A stretch of DNA of 64,000 nucleotides from Cyathus striatus (lineage: Eukaryota; Basidiomycota; Agaricomycetes; Agaricales; Nidulariaceae). This document shows, in pieces, positions 30,722 through 42,565 of this stretch. The position numbers and the translations under genes are program-made. Under the pieces are notes generated by a model, which was not told the DNA's origin, searched no databases, and saw only the letters and a program-made list of their open reading frames with translations. Location: the NCBI GenBank assembly GCA_025738555.1, contig JAOVFP010000001.1:5456001-5520000 (forward strand), written 5' to 3'. The stretch's first letter is position 1, and each line of letters begins with the position of its first letter.

Positions 30722-33521
30722 ATGAGTGAAACTACCAACAGCGAAACCTACGATATCATTTTTGCAGGAGGTGCCCATCGTAGACTCTTTCAAGTTTCTG
30801 GCACTCATTTCTGACAATATCTAATATCTCAGGAGGAGCTGCTGCATGTATCACTGCAGGGCGACTTGCACAAGCTGATCCTTCTTTGAAGATTTTGGTA
30901 ATTGTCATAGTTACCTTCGTTTAACGTTTTTCGTTCTGGACAACTATTACGCAGGTAATTGAGTCAGGCCCTCATACTCAAGAACTCCAAGATCATGTTC
31001 AGCCTGGGCGTTATTTCAGAAATCTCACGCTTCCCGGAAAGACGTTCACATTTCATGTAGCACAGCCCAGCGATTCACTTGCAGGTCGCTCTGTCATTGT
31101 ACCATCTGGAAGATGCTTAGGGGGTGGTTCAAGTGTAAACTGTGTGTTTGAGTGTACCTTGCTACCTATAGCTTTAATGAAGGGCTGAATGCTTGTTTTT
31201 TAGTCGCTGTGTACACACGTGCAGCCGCCTCAGATTATGATGATTGGGAAACAGTATTTGGGAACAAGGGTTGGGGTTCCAAAGATCTAATTCCCCTCTT
31301 AAAGAAGGTATATTGTATTTCGTTTCTTTCGACTATTACTAAGTCTAACTTGATATCTCTATTCAAGGCCGAAACGTACCAAAGCGAGATATTCAATTCT
31401 ACCCATGGAACTTCCGGGCCGATCAAGGCTTCTATGGCGGCATCAGAGATCAACATCGCTGAGCAGTTCCTCGAGGTTGCAGTACAGTATGACAAGGAAC
31501 GCACCTTAACGGAGGACATTAATGACTTTTCGACCACCAATAAATATGGCGTATGCGTCAACATTCGTTAAGTCTTAGATGAATGCTAAATATGATTTTG
31601 CTTTTTGCAGAGATGGGCAAGGTAAGGCATACTACAAATCTCCGTTCTGTACTAGTATTCTGATAAAAATAAGATACATTGATGCAGAGTCTGGAAGAAG
31701 GTCGGATGCTCCCCATCATTACATTTACAATCAGCGATTGGATGGGAATCTACGCATCCTCGACCGCAAACGAGTTGTAAGGGTTATCTTTGAGTACGTT
31801 GATTTCAATTCTATTTGAAGAGTCTTATTACTCAGTTCGACCAAAATAGAGGAAACAAAGCAGTAGGGGTTGAGTATGTCGACGACATCGTTGGCGATGG
31901 AACCGGAAGAACTCGTACATCCATTGTTCGTGCGTCACGCTTAGTGGTTGTCTCTGCGGGTGCCTTCGGCTCTCCAGCAATTCTTGAAAGGTACTTGTTA
32001 AAATTTTGGTGTACTTCATCTCTTCCTTACATCGTGTGGCAGGTCCGGAATTGGTGCTCGTTCGATTCTGGAAAAGAATGACATTCAAGTACTTGTTGAC
32101 CTCCCCGGAGTAGGACAAAACTACATGGGTCCGTCTCTATTATATATTGGATCGCGAAGATTGCATTTGCTTATTGGAATATTTTTAGATCACAATCTTA
32201 TATTTGTTCCTTATTTCGCCACCGAGGATTCCGATACATTGGATACATTATTTAGGGGGAGTGAAGAGGAAGTTGAGCGTATGTATTCACTATATATTCC
32301 ATATCAAATATACTAATTCAAGATATGAAGCATATGTAACCCAATGGAAGAATGAAGGCAAAGGCTTAATGGCTCACAAGTAAGCCTTGCTTCAATGAGC
32401 TCCAACTTCGTCTTACTTACCTTATGCTATCTACCTCCAAGTGCAGCCGATGCTGGGATTAAACTTCGACCTACCGCGAGTGAACTGGAAGAATTGGGGC
32501 CTGAATTTGAGGAAAGGTGGAAATCGTACTTTGCAAACGCTCCTGACAAGCCTGTCATGCTTTTTGCACCATTCGCAGTGTAAGTGATGTTGAGTCTCAA
32601 ATCCCCCTGTGCGTTGGCTAATGTAAACAATGTATAGTTATGCTGGTTTAAACCCTAACACACCTCGTGGCAAATACTTCAGCATGTGCTACTTTACAGT
32701 ACGATGTTACTTCACCGGGTAACCCTGATGGAATGCTCACGCCAACTATAGGGATATCCTGTAGCCTCTGGGCATGTGCATATCACCTCAGGCCTGGATG
32801 CATACGGAAGACTTGACTTTAAGCCTGGTTACCTTGAAGAGTGAGCGCATTTCTAGCATTCTTGGCTGTTTATCACTGATAAAACTATAAAATAGCATGG
32901 CAGATGTGGTAGTCCTACGATGGGCATATAAGAAAGGGCGTGAAATAGCAAGGAGAATGAATGCTTACCGTGGCGAATTGGATCTTGGTCATCCAGAGTT
33001 CCCTACTGAAAGTGAGGCTGTGCCCAAGCCCGCAGACGGCCCAGTAGACATCAACACAACAAAGATTAAATACACTCCAGAGGATGATAAAGCAATCGAC
33101 GAACATCACAGGAAGACAGGTGACTTACTCTCATTATTCCCATGGCAAAATTGAAACTGACCTGTATTAACAAAGTGGAAACATCCTGGCACTCCGTAAG
33201 GATTTAATCCGTGTACTGTATTCTCTTTAAGTATTCTGACGGATAAAGTAGATGGGTACTTGTGCCATGAAACCCCGCGAAAGCGGGGGTGTGGTAGATG
33301 AAAGATTGAATGTCTACGGTGTCCAAAATCTAAAGGTCGCTGGTACGTTAATGCATTCATGTTTCCAATAACCTGAATGGCTAAGCAACCCTTCAGACTG
33401 TAGTATCTCACCCGGAAATGTTGGCGCAAATACTTACAACACTGCAATTGCGATTGGTGAAAAATCTGCAGTTATTATCGCAGAGGACTTGGGTATTAAA
33501 GGCGTGACGACCAGCGCTTAA
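30722..33521 (+). CDS. GMC-family alcohol oxidase-like flavoenzyme, 18 exons, intact
   Basis: Eighteen exons (30722-30770, 30833-30897, 30955-31141, 31204-31307, 31368-31550, 31611-31621, 31674-31793, 31850-31990, 32043-32128, 32189-32282, 32323-32379, 32442-32579, 32638-32698, 32752-32840, 32896-33119, 33176-33195, 33252-33342, 33397-33521) sum to 1,845 bp and encode 614 residues. It shows the N-terminal FAD motif (IIFAGGGAAACITAGRLA ... LVIESG), the GMC signature RCLGGGSSVNF..YTRAAASDYDDW, VVSAGAFGSPAILERSGIG, and the C-terminal catalytic pair: His of ETSWHSMGTCAMKP and Asn of GNVGANTYNTAIAIG. Such enzymes oxidise short or aryl alcohols, making H2O2. The HVQPGRYFRNL region resembles basidiomycete alcohol (methanol) oxidases. 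No signal peptide and no SKL-type peroxisomal end are seen. Exon 6 is only 11 bp. Confidence 0.92.
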
Positions 33522-33864
33522 GGCACTGACAATAGTGCATGGTGTTTTGTATGCTATCAGAACTAAGTTTTAGTGATCATACAAATTCTGAATGACAATG
33601 TACTTGTGGTGGCTTGTGGTTCTTGTGTGGTTTTCTGAGTTGAAAGAAAATGATACCTACGGTTCGTATATGGCCGTCGAGTCATGATTGATGTTTTAGT
33701 CAAGTGTTAGTGGTAACAAACAGGTGGTTCGGCCAAGCTAATTGTGAAGCTCTAGTCAAGACAGAACCTAAGTCGTTAGTTTCGTTCTCAAAGTTTGAAG
33801 CTTGAAGGCTAAGTACACTGTTTGTGAATAGTAGACAGCTGTTGTTGCTAAGACCATTAGAGAC
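33522..33864. other. 3' region of the GMC gene and array spacer
   Basis: AT-rich 3' flank without a gene. From about 33826 it reads TAGTAGACAGCTGTTGTTG, akin to the sequence before copy 3 (about 27551). Confidence 0.4.
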
Positions 33865-35040
33865 ATGGCCGCCTCAGCTGAGTTGTTCTCGGAGTTTAGA
33901 AATGACTCGGAGTTATTCATTCGTCTCGGGCCCGGGGCCATCCTCGCGTCTCCCGAGTCCCTTCGACGCTCTTACTTTCTACACAAACCAAACGATACAC
34001 CAGAGATGAACAAGAACATCCTCCAGTATCTTGTTAACTTATACAAGACAAGGCGTGAGGCAGTCAATGATGGCTCTTGTTCTGGACGTTGCAGAGGTTC
34101 GTTCAGTACATTGGTTGCATTGAATGTATTCGAGCATTAATCACGGTAGGACTTACTGTCTCTTCAACGAATACCGCCACCCTTGTGTATTTGCTCTCGC
34201 CTGAACTGTTATAAGGCTCTGCGGACATCCTAGTGTTATGAGAGTGGATTCGCATCCCAGCTATGAGGTTAGTTTGGGATTCGCTGCATAGAGGATGGAG
34301 GAGGAATAAAGACCTCATAAAGTCACTCTCGGCCACAACTACGTGCAGATCGTGCGTCCCCCGCTTTTCTACATTCCCCTTCACAACTTTTACCAACTCC
34401 TCTCAGGTCTTTCCCTCCCGGCCCATACTATCATACACATCAAGCAACGAACCTCGCGTCCTCGCCTCCCCTCGCCGTACTAGGCTAAACCCTCCGAGGA
34501 TACACATTTTGCGCCCTCGCAGTCTGGATTCTCCTCCATCAGGTCTACTTCACCTCCACCATCGCACCCACCCCCCTCCCTTCGCCTCAAACCGCACCTT
34601 CACTGGCTCGCATCCATGCAATACACGCGTACTTCACTAGGAATCCTCATAAGATGAATGAATGATCTTGGGGACGAGTGCGAATCGTGGCAGTGCGGGG
34701 TAGTTTTGTGCCTTCGGAAGCTGGGCGTGGGAGGGATTCATAATGGTAGTTTGCATGCGGTGGAAGGGGGGGTGTTGAAGGATAAGGAGGTGTATGAGGA
34801 TGGATTGGTTGGTGTGGGTGGTTCGTTATGTGGTCGGGGGGCACTGCACTTGGAGTGTTTCGTTTATGCGGAACAGCATTCTGCTGGTCGGTAGAGGGAT
34901 GGGCGATCCAGGTAGGTCTTCTCTTCTTGTGTCTTGGCGGGTTTGTGCTGATGTGTTGATAGGAATGCAGATGCGTATCATATTCTGAATCGTCTTTCCG
35001 AGCTTTCACTGTTCAGCACCATATATTCCCTTCTAAATCC
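33865..35040 (+). pseudogene. FTase beta copy 4, heavily degenerate
   Basis: Ordered remnants: AACGATACACCAGAGATGAA (33990), CTGAACTGTTATAAGGCTCT (exon 4 relic, about 34201), TGCGCCCTCGCAGTCTGGAT (exon 5 relic, about 34510), CATTCTGCTGGTCGGTAGAG (exon 5 end, about 34877), and GAATGCAGATGCGTATCATA (exon 6 start, about 34962). Frames are broken throughout. It is most like copy 3, with which it shares the GC palindrome near the start (33920), so the two probably arose by one duplication. Confidence 0.78.
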
Positions 35041-35847
35041 CTTCTACGAGTGCTCGTCAACCGGCAGTGCTTCCGCCACCCTCAAATTGGAGCTGGTTCT
35101 ACTTGCGGATCCGGGAGCTTTTCTGCAATGTTTTACCGGAATAATTTCATGCGCAGCGGAATTTCACTCATGAAAGGATCCACTCTGCACTGGGCTATAA
35201 TAATAGAGGGCTTATAGGCGTTATTGACTTCTTCGAATTATCCTGGCTAGACTCATTGCTCGCGTTTCATGACTAGTCTCAATACATTGAGCACGAAGTC
35301 GACGCTTTGTGAAATACCATATATATCAAATGCTGTTGAAATGAAACGACCAGCTAACTTGATTACACTATGAAATGAACTTCAAGTCATAGTTCCGGTA
35401 ACATAATTGACGTCATGAGCAGTTGGGTACCATGAGTGCAGGAAGGAAGTATGTAGCACTGCCTAGCCGTGACTACTACCAGGTACATCCACAATTGCAA
35501 TCGCGAGGTTGCTACTTACGCCGTTTCCCAGACTGTCAACGACACATGTTATCCAGAGAACAAAAGTAACAATATTGCGACACACGCCATCGCGGAAAAC
35601 AAAAAGAGAACGGCGACTTAGTTCATTTGATCTTTTGTTTTCATTTAGACGCCTGTGCGCTTATGTCCGACATCTAAGCGAATCATAACGGTACCCTAAT
35701 CCGATCGGGATGCAGTGCTTCTACATACTCCCATAAACAACGAGCAATGACACCGTCGTCCGTGTTGGACAACGCCTTATTTAATTCGACATAAGGACGT
35801 TAAGCTGCTTAGCGGCTTTGTGTACGGTAGCCATGCTCTCAGAAGCA
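35041..35847. repeat. Array spacer; second half duplicated from the 5.5 and 22.4 kb spacers
   Basis: 35041-35440 is unique-looking with no gene. From about 35470 (ACTACTACCAGGTACATCC) it matches 5575-5830 and 22458-22710, then runs into the shared promoter of the LRR-like gene. Confidence 0.6.
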
Positions 35848-35855
35848 TATATAAG
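35848..35855 (+). promoter_or_regulatory. TATA box of LRR-like gene 2
   Basis: TATATAAG in the same context as 22812-22819, about 254 bp upstream of the ATG. A 5'-UTR intron is likely between. Confidence 0.68.
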
Positions 35856-36108
35856 TGACATTCCAGGTACAAGAAGGGATACTGCACTGACCTCAACGAC
35901 TCCGACACGCAACGCGCTACTTGTTTGATACAGGTGGGATTCACTATTGTTTTCCGGTATTCACACTGTAGCTAGCGAGTTCATAGAAGCCACGAATACT
36001 TCGATACATACATAATTGATACGGAACGATCATCAAACACAATTATCGTCGTACGTTCATTTCTTATTGTTTCAACTTCATCTGACATTCTGATGGGAGT
36101 TCTAGAAC

Positions 36109-37275
36109 ATGTTTTCTTACTTCTTAAATTTTGCAAAAACGATGAATTCCACGATTTTACAATACAACAAATACAATTATACGAAGGACGAACCGTCCAC
36201 TTCAACGATAACCACTACCGTTGCTAACGACCTACATGACATCCAATTTGGCAAACTAATACATAGTATTATACCTCCCTTAGCGCAGACAGTCTGCAAT
36301 GGACGAAAGATGCTATCTAAACACGCTATATCATCGAATATTTCCCTACCATGGACACTTAATCCAGTATCGGGGATAAGCTTGAATTCGAAGCACATAC
36401 TGCCGTATCCTCTTGTCATTTCTAACACCGACAATCCCATTATATCTGAAATCAAGCGACGCATGAAAGCAGGTTTGTCTCATTCTATGTGGTACTCGAT
36501 GTATAATTAATGATTTGTACGCAGTAGAGTCCGGAGAGGGCCCAGTTGAAGACACAGCGTTGGATGGCTGGAAGGTATCTATGGCTCTTCTCAGAGCCAC
36601 GCGCCCACCATCGTGGGCAAACTCTCTCGGATTAGTTTTAAGTAGGTCACCGAAACATAATTATAAAACGGTCGTTGTTAACACTAAACCACAGATCCGC
36701 CTGTTGTATCGCTCGAACGTCTGTACTTCAAATCCGGAATCACAATGGCACTTTTCAAAGACATTCTTAACGCATATGCCGGAACGCTTCAGTATATTGA
36801 CGTGACAATCATCGCAGATGAGAAGCCAACAGAAGACGATACATTTAGACTTCCTCAGCTTAAAACACTGAAGATAACCAGTTCAGTTCCTTTGGGAAGC
36901 CTCAAGTTGCTCGATACGAATTTATTAGAGACATTGAAGTTAAAACTTCCAGGGCAATATTTCGATCCATCTGCGGACTTGTCATTGTCATTCGATGCAC
37001 GAAGATTGACAAAAATTGAAATGCACTGTGACGTGGAAATTAATCTATTTGTTGAATTCCTCGCGAATCTTGATTTTTCCTGCTCCGTAAAATGGAAGGG
37101 ATGTATATCCGGTTTGGCTACAACAGATACGAAAAAGTACATTGCGTCCAGGTTAAAACTGCCGATTATGCGTATCGACTGCGCTAAACACTATGAAGAC
37201 GTACTAGATATCCTGATGCTGTCCAATTCCATGAAGAACGTTGCCCTCAGAAGCATACGCATCACCAGAATGTAA
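36109..37275 (+). CDS. LRR-like array gene 2, with the same frame offset as gene 1
   Basis: Paralog of 23066-24245. Exon 1 is 36109-36472, with an intron at 36473-36524 and exon 2 from 36525. The first frame ends with QWHFSKTFLTHMPERFSILT and a TGA at 36803-36805. The second, overlapping from 36745 in the -1 frame, gives FKDILNAYAGTLQYIDVTII and a leucine-rich tail to TAA at 37273-37275. Amino-acid conservation with gene 1 continues across both frames, while the frame switch is also retained. Whether one fused or two separate products are made is unresolved. The product's role is unknown. Confidence 0.55.
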
Positions 37276-37713
37276 TATGCATAAATATCATAATAGTATT
37301 AATGCCGGTTTGTGTGCTACCATAATTTTCAGTGCTATGTATATATTTGACATGTTCTAATAATACTTAACCTTGGTTAGTTACCAAGCGATGGAGACTA
37401 GAGTTGATCCTAAGTTGATCGCCCGCTGATATTTCTTATGCTGTGCCATGGCAACGAATTAATTGTCTGAACTTGGTCTGAACGTGAAGTTGAGTAAACA
37501 ATTAGGAACTTACTAGATATATCTCGTGAAATAAGTAGGTTATTATTCCAATGCCTCTATACGTATCTTCAAACTTTCTCAACTTCAAATTATGGCAAAC
37601 CCACTCTGGTCTGATGAGATCGTCGCCTGATCTTGTAGTCCGTAGTGCATCAGTAAGCCGAGAGGGTGACCTGCTCCTTAACTATTAATTAAAATCTACA
37701 TTTGTTGTGGCAG
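37276..37713. other. Spacer between LRR-like gene 2 and F-box-like gene 2
   Basis: Paralogous to 24246-24682. No gene. A likely 5'-UTR intron ends at the CAG just before the ATG. Confidence 0.45.
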
Positions 37714-38820
37714 ATGATTAGCCCATTCGATAAATTACCGACAGAGCTCCTCCAAGAAATATTTGAGCTATGCATCGACTGGGAGAGAACACACGATCTC
37801 TTCGATGTAGTCATACGACCAGGACGATGGATCACAATGGCAATATCGCAAGTTTGCCAACGATGGCGTTCTGTTACGCTTTCTATGCCTCACTTATGGA
37901 CCTACATCTACATTAATAACAACACGAACTTCATTCAATTATGCCTTCAAAGGTCAGAGAACCGCCCTCTGTATCTTACCACTCCGCACGGCGCCCGGCG
38001 CAAAGTGAGCAGAGACACCATTTCTCATGCAATTGATCACGTCACGCGCTGGAAAGCGGTGAAAATGGTAGCAGAACGTTGTGATCCAGATGATATATCC
38101 GGTCTCAAAGGGAAATCCACTCCTCTTTTAGAATCACTTCATTTACATGGAATGGCGTTTCCGTTCGAAAGACGTCTTTCCCTCACAGACACCTTTTTCT
38201 CCCTCCTGTCGTCCTCTTCACAGGCACAACACCTTCGCTTAACAGACTTGCCCCTACCCTCATTCTTAGATATTAAGATGTGGTCTCGTTTGACTATTAT
38301 CATACTACGCGATTTGCACCCTCTGACATCGGACGATTGCATCAAGTGCTTATCCATGTGCACTTCGGCGATAGAAATTAAATTCACCAGCGTTTCCGTA
38401 GACTTACCCCCACCTTCCAAGGCGCATTCAGTGACACTTCTTCCGCGACTATCTAAATTGGAGTTGGGTCTTCCTTCCGACGCAGCAAAATTTTTGCAAT
38501 ACTTTTCCATCCCGCACCTCAGAGAGCTGGATACAAGTCGTAATCAGGGACCATACGATTATGATGCACTGGATCAATTTTATGTGCAATCGAGCTTCTC
38601 TCTAGAAACATTCCATTTCAAGTTGAGTGATAGAGGACTTCAGGATATCGCCCGCTTCTTTAGACTTTCATGGCTGGACCACATTCCTAACGTTTCGCTC
38701 TTCGTCTATGGAATCTCGGAGAGAACAAAGTCGAGACTACTTCTGAGACCGGACATATCTCGTACTATAAAAGAGAGGTTGGTACTCGACGGGAACTCAA
38801 TAGGCTGGGGGAAACAATAA
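37714..38820 (+). CDS. F-box-like protein with leucine-rich C-terminus, array gene 2
   Basis: An intact single exon, 368 residues from the ATG at 37714. The frame is open a few codons further upstream, but without another ATG. Domain order equals that of the 24683 gene: F-box-like LPTELLQEIFELCIDW ... AISQVCQRWRSVTLSMPHLW, then leucine-rich strands (SLHLHGMAFPF, LRLTDLPLPSFLD, LPRLSKLELGL, IPHLRELDTSR). Differences from gene 1 are scattered substitutions with no shared break, so both appear maintained. Possible role: substrate receptor of an SCF ubiquitin ligase, inferred only from the F-box. Confidence 0.85.
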   Translation: MISPFDKLPTELLQEIFELCIDWERTHDLFDVVIRPGRWITMAISQVCQRWRSVTLSMPHLWTYIYINNNTNFIQLCLQRSENRPLYLTTPHGARRKVSRDTISHAIDHVTRWKAVKMVAERCDPDDISGLKGKSTPLLESLHLHGMAFPFERRLSLTDTFFSLLSSSSQAQHLRLTDLPLPSFLDIKMWSRLTIIILRDLHPLTSDDCIKCLSMCTSAIEIKFTSVSVDLPPPSKAHSVTLLPRLSKLELGLPSDAAKFLQYFSIPHLRELDTSRNQGPYDYDALDQFYVQSSFSLETFHFKLSDRGLQDIARFFRLSWLDHIPNVSLFVYGISERTKSRLLLRPDISRTIKERLVLDGNSIGWGKQ

Positions 38821-39803
38821 ATAGATTATGTTGAAATACTACAGCTAGCGTACTTAACCTCGTTTAATCTATTGCGAAACACGAAATCCTGGCAGAGCAA
38901 TCGCGATATCAAAACTTCCAGGGGACTTCTCCCCGTTTGGAGTCGTTGTCGTACATCTTGAGGTAGGTTTGTGGTAGGGGACTATAGACGACACATGACC
39001 AAGCTGTGAAAAAGGCAGAGAAATGGATGTATGTGAGGTTGCAGTATGGACTGGGAACCAATTACAGAAGTAAGAAGAGGATGCCTCTGCCTTGACCCCG
39101 TAGGTCCGACCCAGTCACGAGTGTTTGAACAGTCGATATCGTGAACTGGAAGCCAAATTTCGGAACGGTCTGGTTTATTGTTCATGGTGTTTAACCTAAT
39201 GCTTAAAGCCAAAATACACAAGTAAGACTTGCCTAGTGGTAACGAACGACACTGTAATGCCAAAAAGCTCGTCTTACATTCTTCGCCTTCCTTTTCCACT
39301 TTTTGTTGTAACAAATCACTTAAAACCACAGTTTGGGGTGCCGTTGGTATTTGAGGGGGTATGTTATTTATGAGCGGGAGTATATGGTGGAACTTGGGAG
39401 AATAGCCTTGAGGTCATGCGTCGACTTACAAGAAAGACTTGCTTAGTGGATAGTCATGAAGCTGGCCTTGACTCTTATATATAGTAAGGAAATAATTCAC
39501 AATTATATTTTTGGAACTTTGAAGAGGACTTGGTGAGTAAAGACACTATATTCAGCAGATGTGGTACTGACGATGCAATATTATGTAAGTACTATATTTT
39601 AAGTTTTTGGTGACAGTGAGCTTTCAGGAGGAAAATAAATCCCTTTATGATGACAGTGGCGCTATGTAAAATTAGTATATGTCCCAAAACTACAAAGAGA
39701 TTGGCATGTTTGGAATGACATGACCATGTCATGCTAAATATGGCCATCAACCTTTCGATGGTTCTACTTATACTATCGGTTCCAGCAACCCATTATGATT
39801 ATA
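38821..39803. other. Intergenic with short tRNA-like repeat words
   Basis: No gene. The segments GACTTGCCTAGTGGTAACGA (about 39228) and GACTTGCTTAGTGGA (about 39436) match box-A-like sequences also seen at 44431 and 45175. They are probably fragments of a tRNA-derived repeat. Confidence 0.45.
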
Positions 39804-41065
39804 TTAGATCAGGATTTCGCCTCTTTTTATCCATATCCAGTCCATCATCCCTTTCTTGTGCAAGGCAGGAAAATTGTCCGCCATCCATGCATCCATGAGC
39901 TCCAAATTGTGCGCTTCTTCCAAGTAAACATCGGAGAGGTAAACCTTCTTCAGTTGCGTGAACGGAGAGCTTGATAATATTCCATCCAAAATCTCCCAGT
40001 TATCAGTATCAGTATCTATCAGGTTCATCGTTGACGTGCCGAGGAAGCGGATAGCAATTTCTTGTAGAATGTTTCCGTCGTTTACTTTGCCGAGAATGCT
40101 TCTCCCAGTTTCAAATGATTCTTGCTCAGCTTGGTATGACCAAAATTCGAGCCTTCGAAGATGAGGAAGACTGCTAATATCAAATTTCTGCAAGTCATCT
40201 AGTAAACCCCCGCGGTAAGTACCCATCTCGAATAACATGGATATCTCACATTACCTTGAGATAAAGTATATGGGAGACTGAGCGCAGTCAAGTAAATTCT
40301 GCATTTTCCTCCCATCGAAAATGCCAACGGAATTTCAGATGGAGCTCTGAGGTCAAGTCTTTCTAGTTGGGAATTTTGAGGTAGTAGACCGTTCATGAGT
40401 AGATTTGAATCATCACAGTCTACTAGGCATAGCATTAGCGATTTACGAATGCGATACTGCGAAGTTATTGCTGGTTTCTGTAAAAAAATCTCTTCTTGTT
40501 GTTGATCTGTGCTAAAATGGATGAACCTAAGTTGAAGGGTTGGAATAAGGGCGAGCCATTTCATTAGCATTGGTGGAAGATCGGAAATGCCGACAAGCGA
40601 CATATTGAAAAGGGTGGTTGAAGCGCAAATAGTGACCAGTGCTTGCCTTAATTCACGTGAAAACGTCTTCCAGTCGCAAGCATATTGGTCTATAAATGCC
40701 AAATCAAAAGATTCCAGGTTCGACAGCATGCTAAGCATCCGAGGAAAAGTAGGCTGATCAAAGATGAGATTTTCGGTGCTGTGATTCTCGATACACAGTA
40801 TGCGAACGTAGAGTGCGATTTCGGGTGATGATTCCAGTGCTTCTGTAAAGCGCTGTAGTCTTTTTGGAAGATTCAAAACTTCAAGATGGTCGAAGGTCAT
40901 TCGGGAGAAAGTAACTGTGCGGAAGAGATGTCGTCGCGCAGGCTCCAAGAATTCTTTGCACGTTAGAGCACACGCTTGTAGGTCTTTTTGCGAATTTTGG
41001 CTTGTAAATGAAACGTAGGATATAATAAGATTTGATATGTCGAAAGGGATTCGGATAGGATACAT
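39804..41065 (-). CDS. F-box-like protein, minus-strand array gene 2
   Basis: The start is the ATG at 41063-41065 (MYPIRIPFDISNLII). F-box-like N-terminus (DLQACALTCKEFLEPARRHLF), then a leucine-rich body as in the 27380 gene. The frame breaks after YPCYSRW; excising 35 bases at 40188-40222 (GTACTT...TTGCAG, phase 0) restores it to KFDISSLPHLRRLEFWS ... GMMDWIWIKRGEILI. The product is 408 residues. The identical position and length of this unit in both paralogs argues for a real mini-intron, or for a break inherited from their common parent. Confidence 0.75.
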
Positions 41066-41429
41066 CGTTGGTTGGCTGATCTTTGAAAAGTGCAACAACT
41101 GCTTCTGATTTGCTTCTGATGGTAGGTAATGAATGTTACAAACTGTTTAGTAAAAACTTTCGAGTTTTACTTACAGTTTAAATATCAAACTAAATACAAT
41201 ATGTAGATCCCAGTGCTTGCGAACTGGTAGGCAGAGTTGGTGTAGTACTAGTAGTAGACACAAAGTAGACAAATGAAGGAGCGATTTCGTGGATACTAGT
41301 GACATGAAGCAACATGAAGTGACACCTTGTCTGGCTGAGTTTAATTCGGAGTTTCGAAACCAAGTCAATTGATCCTTGGCACATTCAACTTGGCACATTA
41401 CGCGAACATTCTGCCTGCGCCAAAGGATA
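41066..41429. other. Upstream region of the minus F-box-like gene 2 / array spacer
   Basis: Promoter side of the minus gene, similar to 27381-27650. No separate gene seen. Confidence 0.4.
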
Positions 41430-42470
41430 CACAAGACATTTTCTCCTGGCAAAAGTATTCAATTACCGACCATAATTACATAGGGCCTTACTATCGCCTC
41501 CTCATATACGTCTACTCTAATGGATATGTACACATGTGAAATGGCAGAAGGAACCTTGGACTTAGTGTGCTGCCAAACTTACGAGGGCGATTAAACATAT
41601 CCGCTACGAGGTGAGTCAATTTTCTACTATTTCTGTAGAGCAAATAGAGGGGTGGACACACTTATCGCACGTTCTGCACCCCTCCCTACGCTCTACCTTT
41701 CCTTGCAAGGCTCTTAGTAACACCTCCCAGGTATCCCCATCGCTCCCGGAACCGGGAATATATCCAAACTCCAAACCACACGTCCTAGCCTCTTCACGGC
41801 CCATGCTAAGCGAATTCCACGGGTGATAAACAGTCTGTGCCCTCGCGGGCTGGATCGCCCTTCACCACTGCACTGCACCTACCTACCCTTTGCCTCAAAC
41901 CGCTTCTCCACTGGCTTAGTATCTCCCTGGGAGGCTTCAGAGGGACGAACGAATTAACACGTGACGGGTGCCATTCGTAATGGAGTGGCAATGCCAGTTT
42001 GTGTGTAGTTGAAGACAAGGGAGGGTGTTGAAGGATGCGGAGGAGAAGAAGGGGATGAGGATGGGTGTCATGATCGGAAGGCGCGACATGTGTATTTGCT
42101 TTATGAGGAGCAGCAAGGAGCAACGTCCTGCTAGCGGATTGAAGGATAAACATCGATAAGCCGCCGATGTGAGTATTTGACTTTCCTGTCTTTGTTCTGG
42201 GTTTTGGCTCATCTGTTGCGGGTAGGAATGCTGAAGCGTATCATACGCTATATTGTCTTTCTGGGCTATCAGCTAAGCAGCACCGTGTGTTCCCGTTCAA
42301 AACAGGCAGAAGAGATTGAAGAAGTGTGGGTCCCGAAGGACCAACCAACGTGCGTCTCCTCTATCTCACCGTGTTCTCGGTCTCGTTTACCATTTGAATT
42401 TTGCGTTTTGCAGATGAACAAGGCACCCTCATTAAACATATCTGGTCGTAGTACAAGGTCGTACGGGGCA
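41430..42470 (+). pseudogene. FTase beta copy 5, heavily degenerate
   Basis: Remnants in order: AAATGGCAGAAGGAACCTTG and CAAACTTACGAGGGCGATTA (exon 4 relic, about 41540-41590), CACGTCCTAGCCTCTTCACG (exon 5, about 41783), TCCCTGGGAGGCTTCAGAGG (zinc-loop exon, about 41925), and GAATGCTGAAGCGTATCATA (exon 6 start, about 42225) followed by GCAGAAGAGATTGAAGAAGT. Exons 1-3 are absent. No usable frame remains. Confidence 0.78.
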
Positions 42471-42565
42471 GCTTTGTGTCTGGAGTTTTGTGTAAGAACT
42501 AAGTTCGACGTATAGGCATAGCATCAACATGTATGTATTCGGAGAGTACGTTAGTCTCTCAATGA

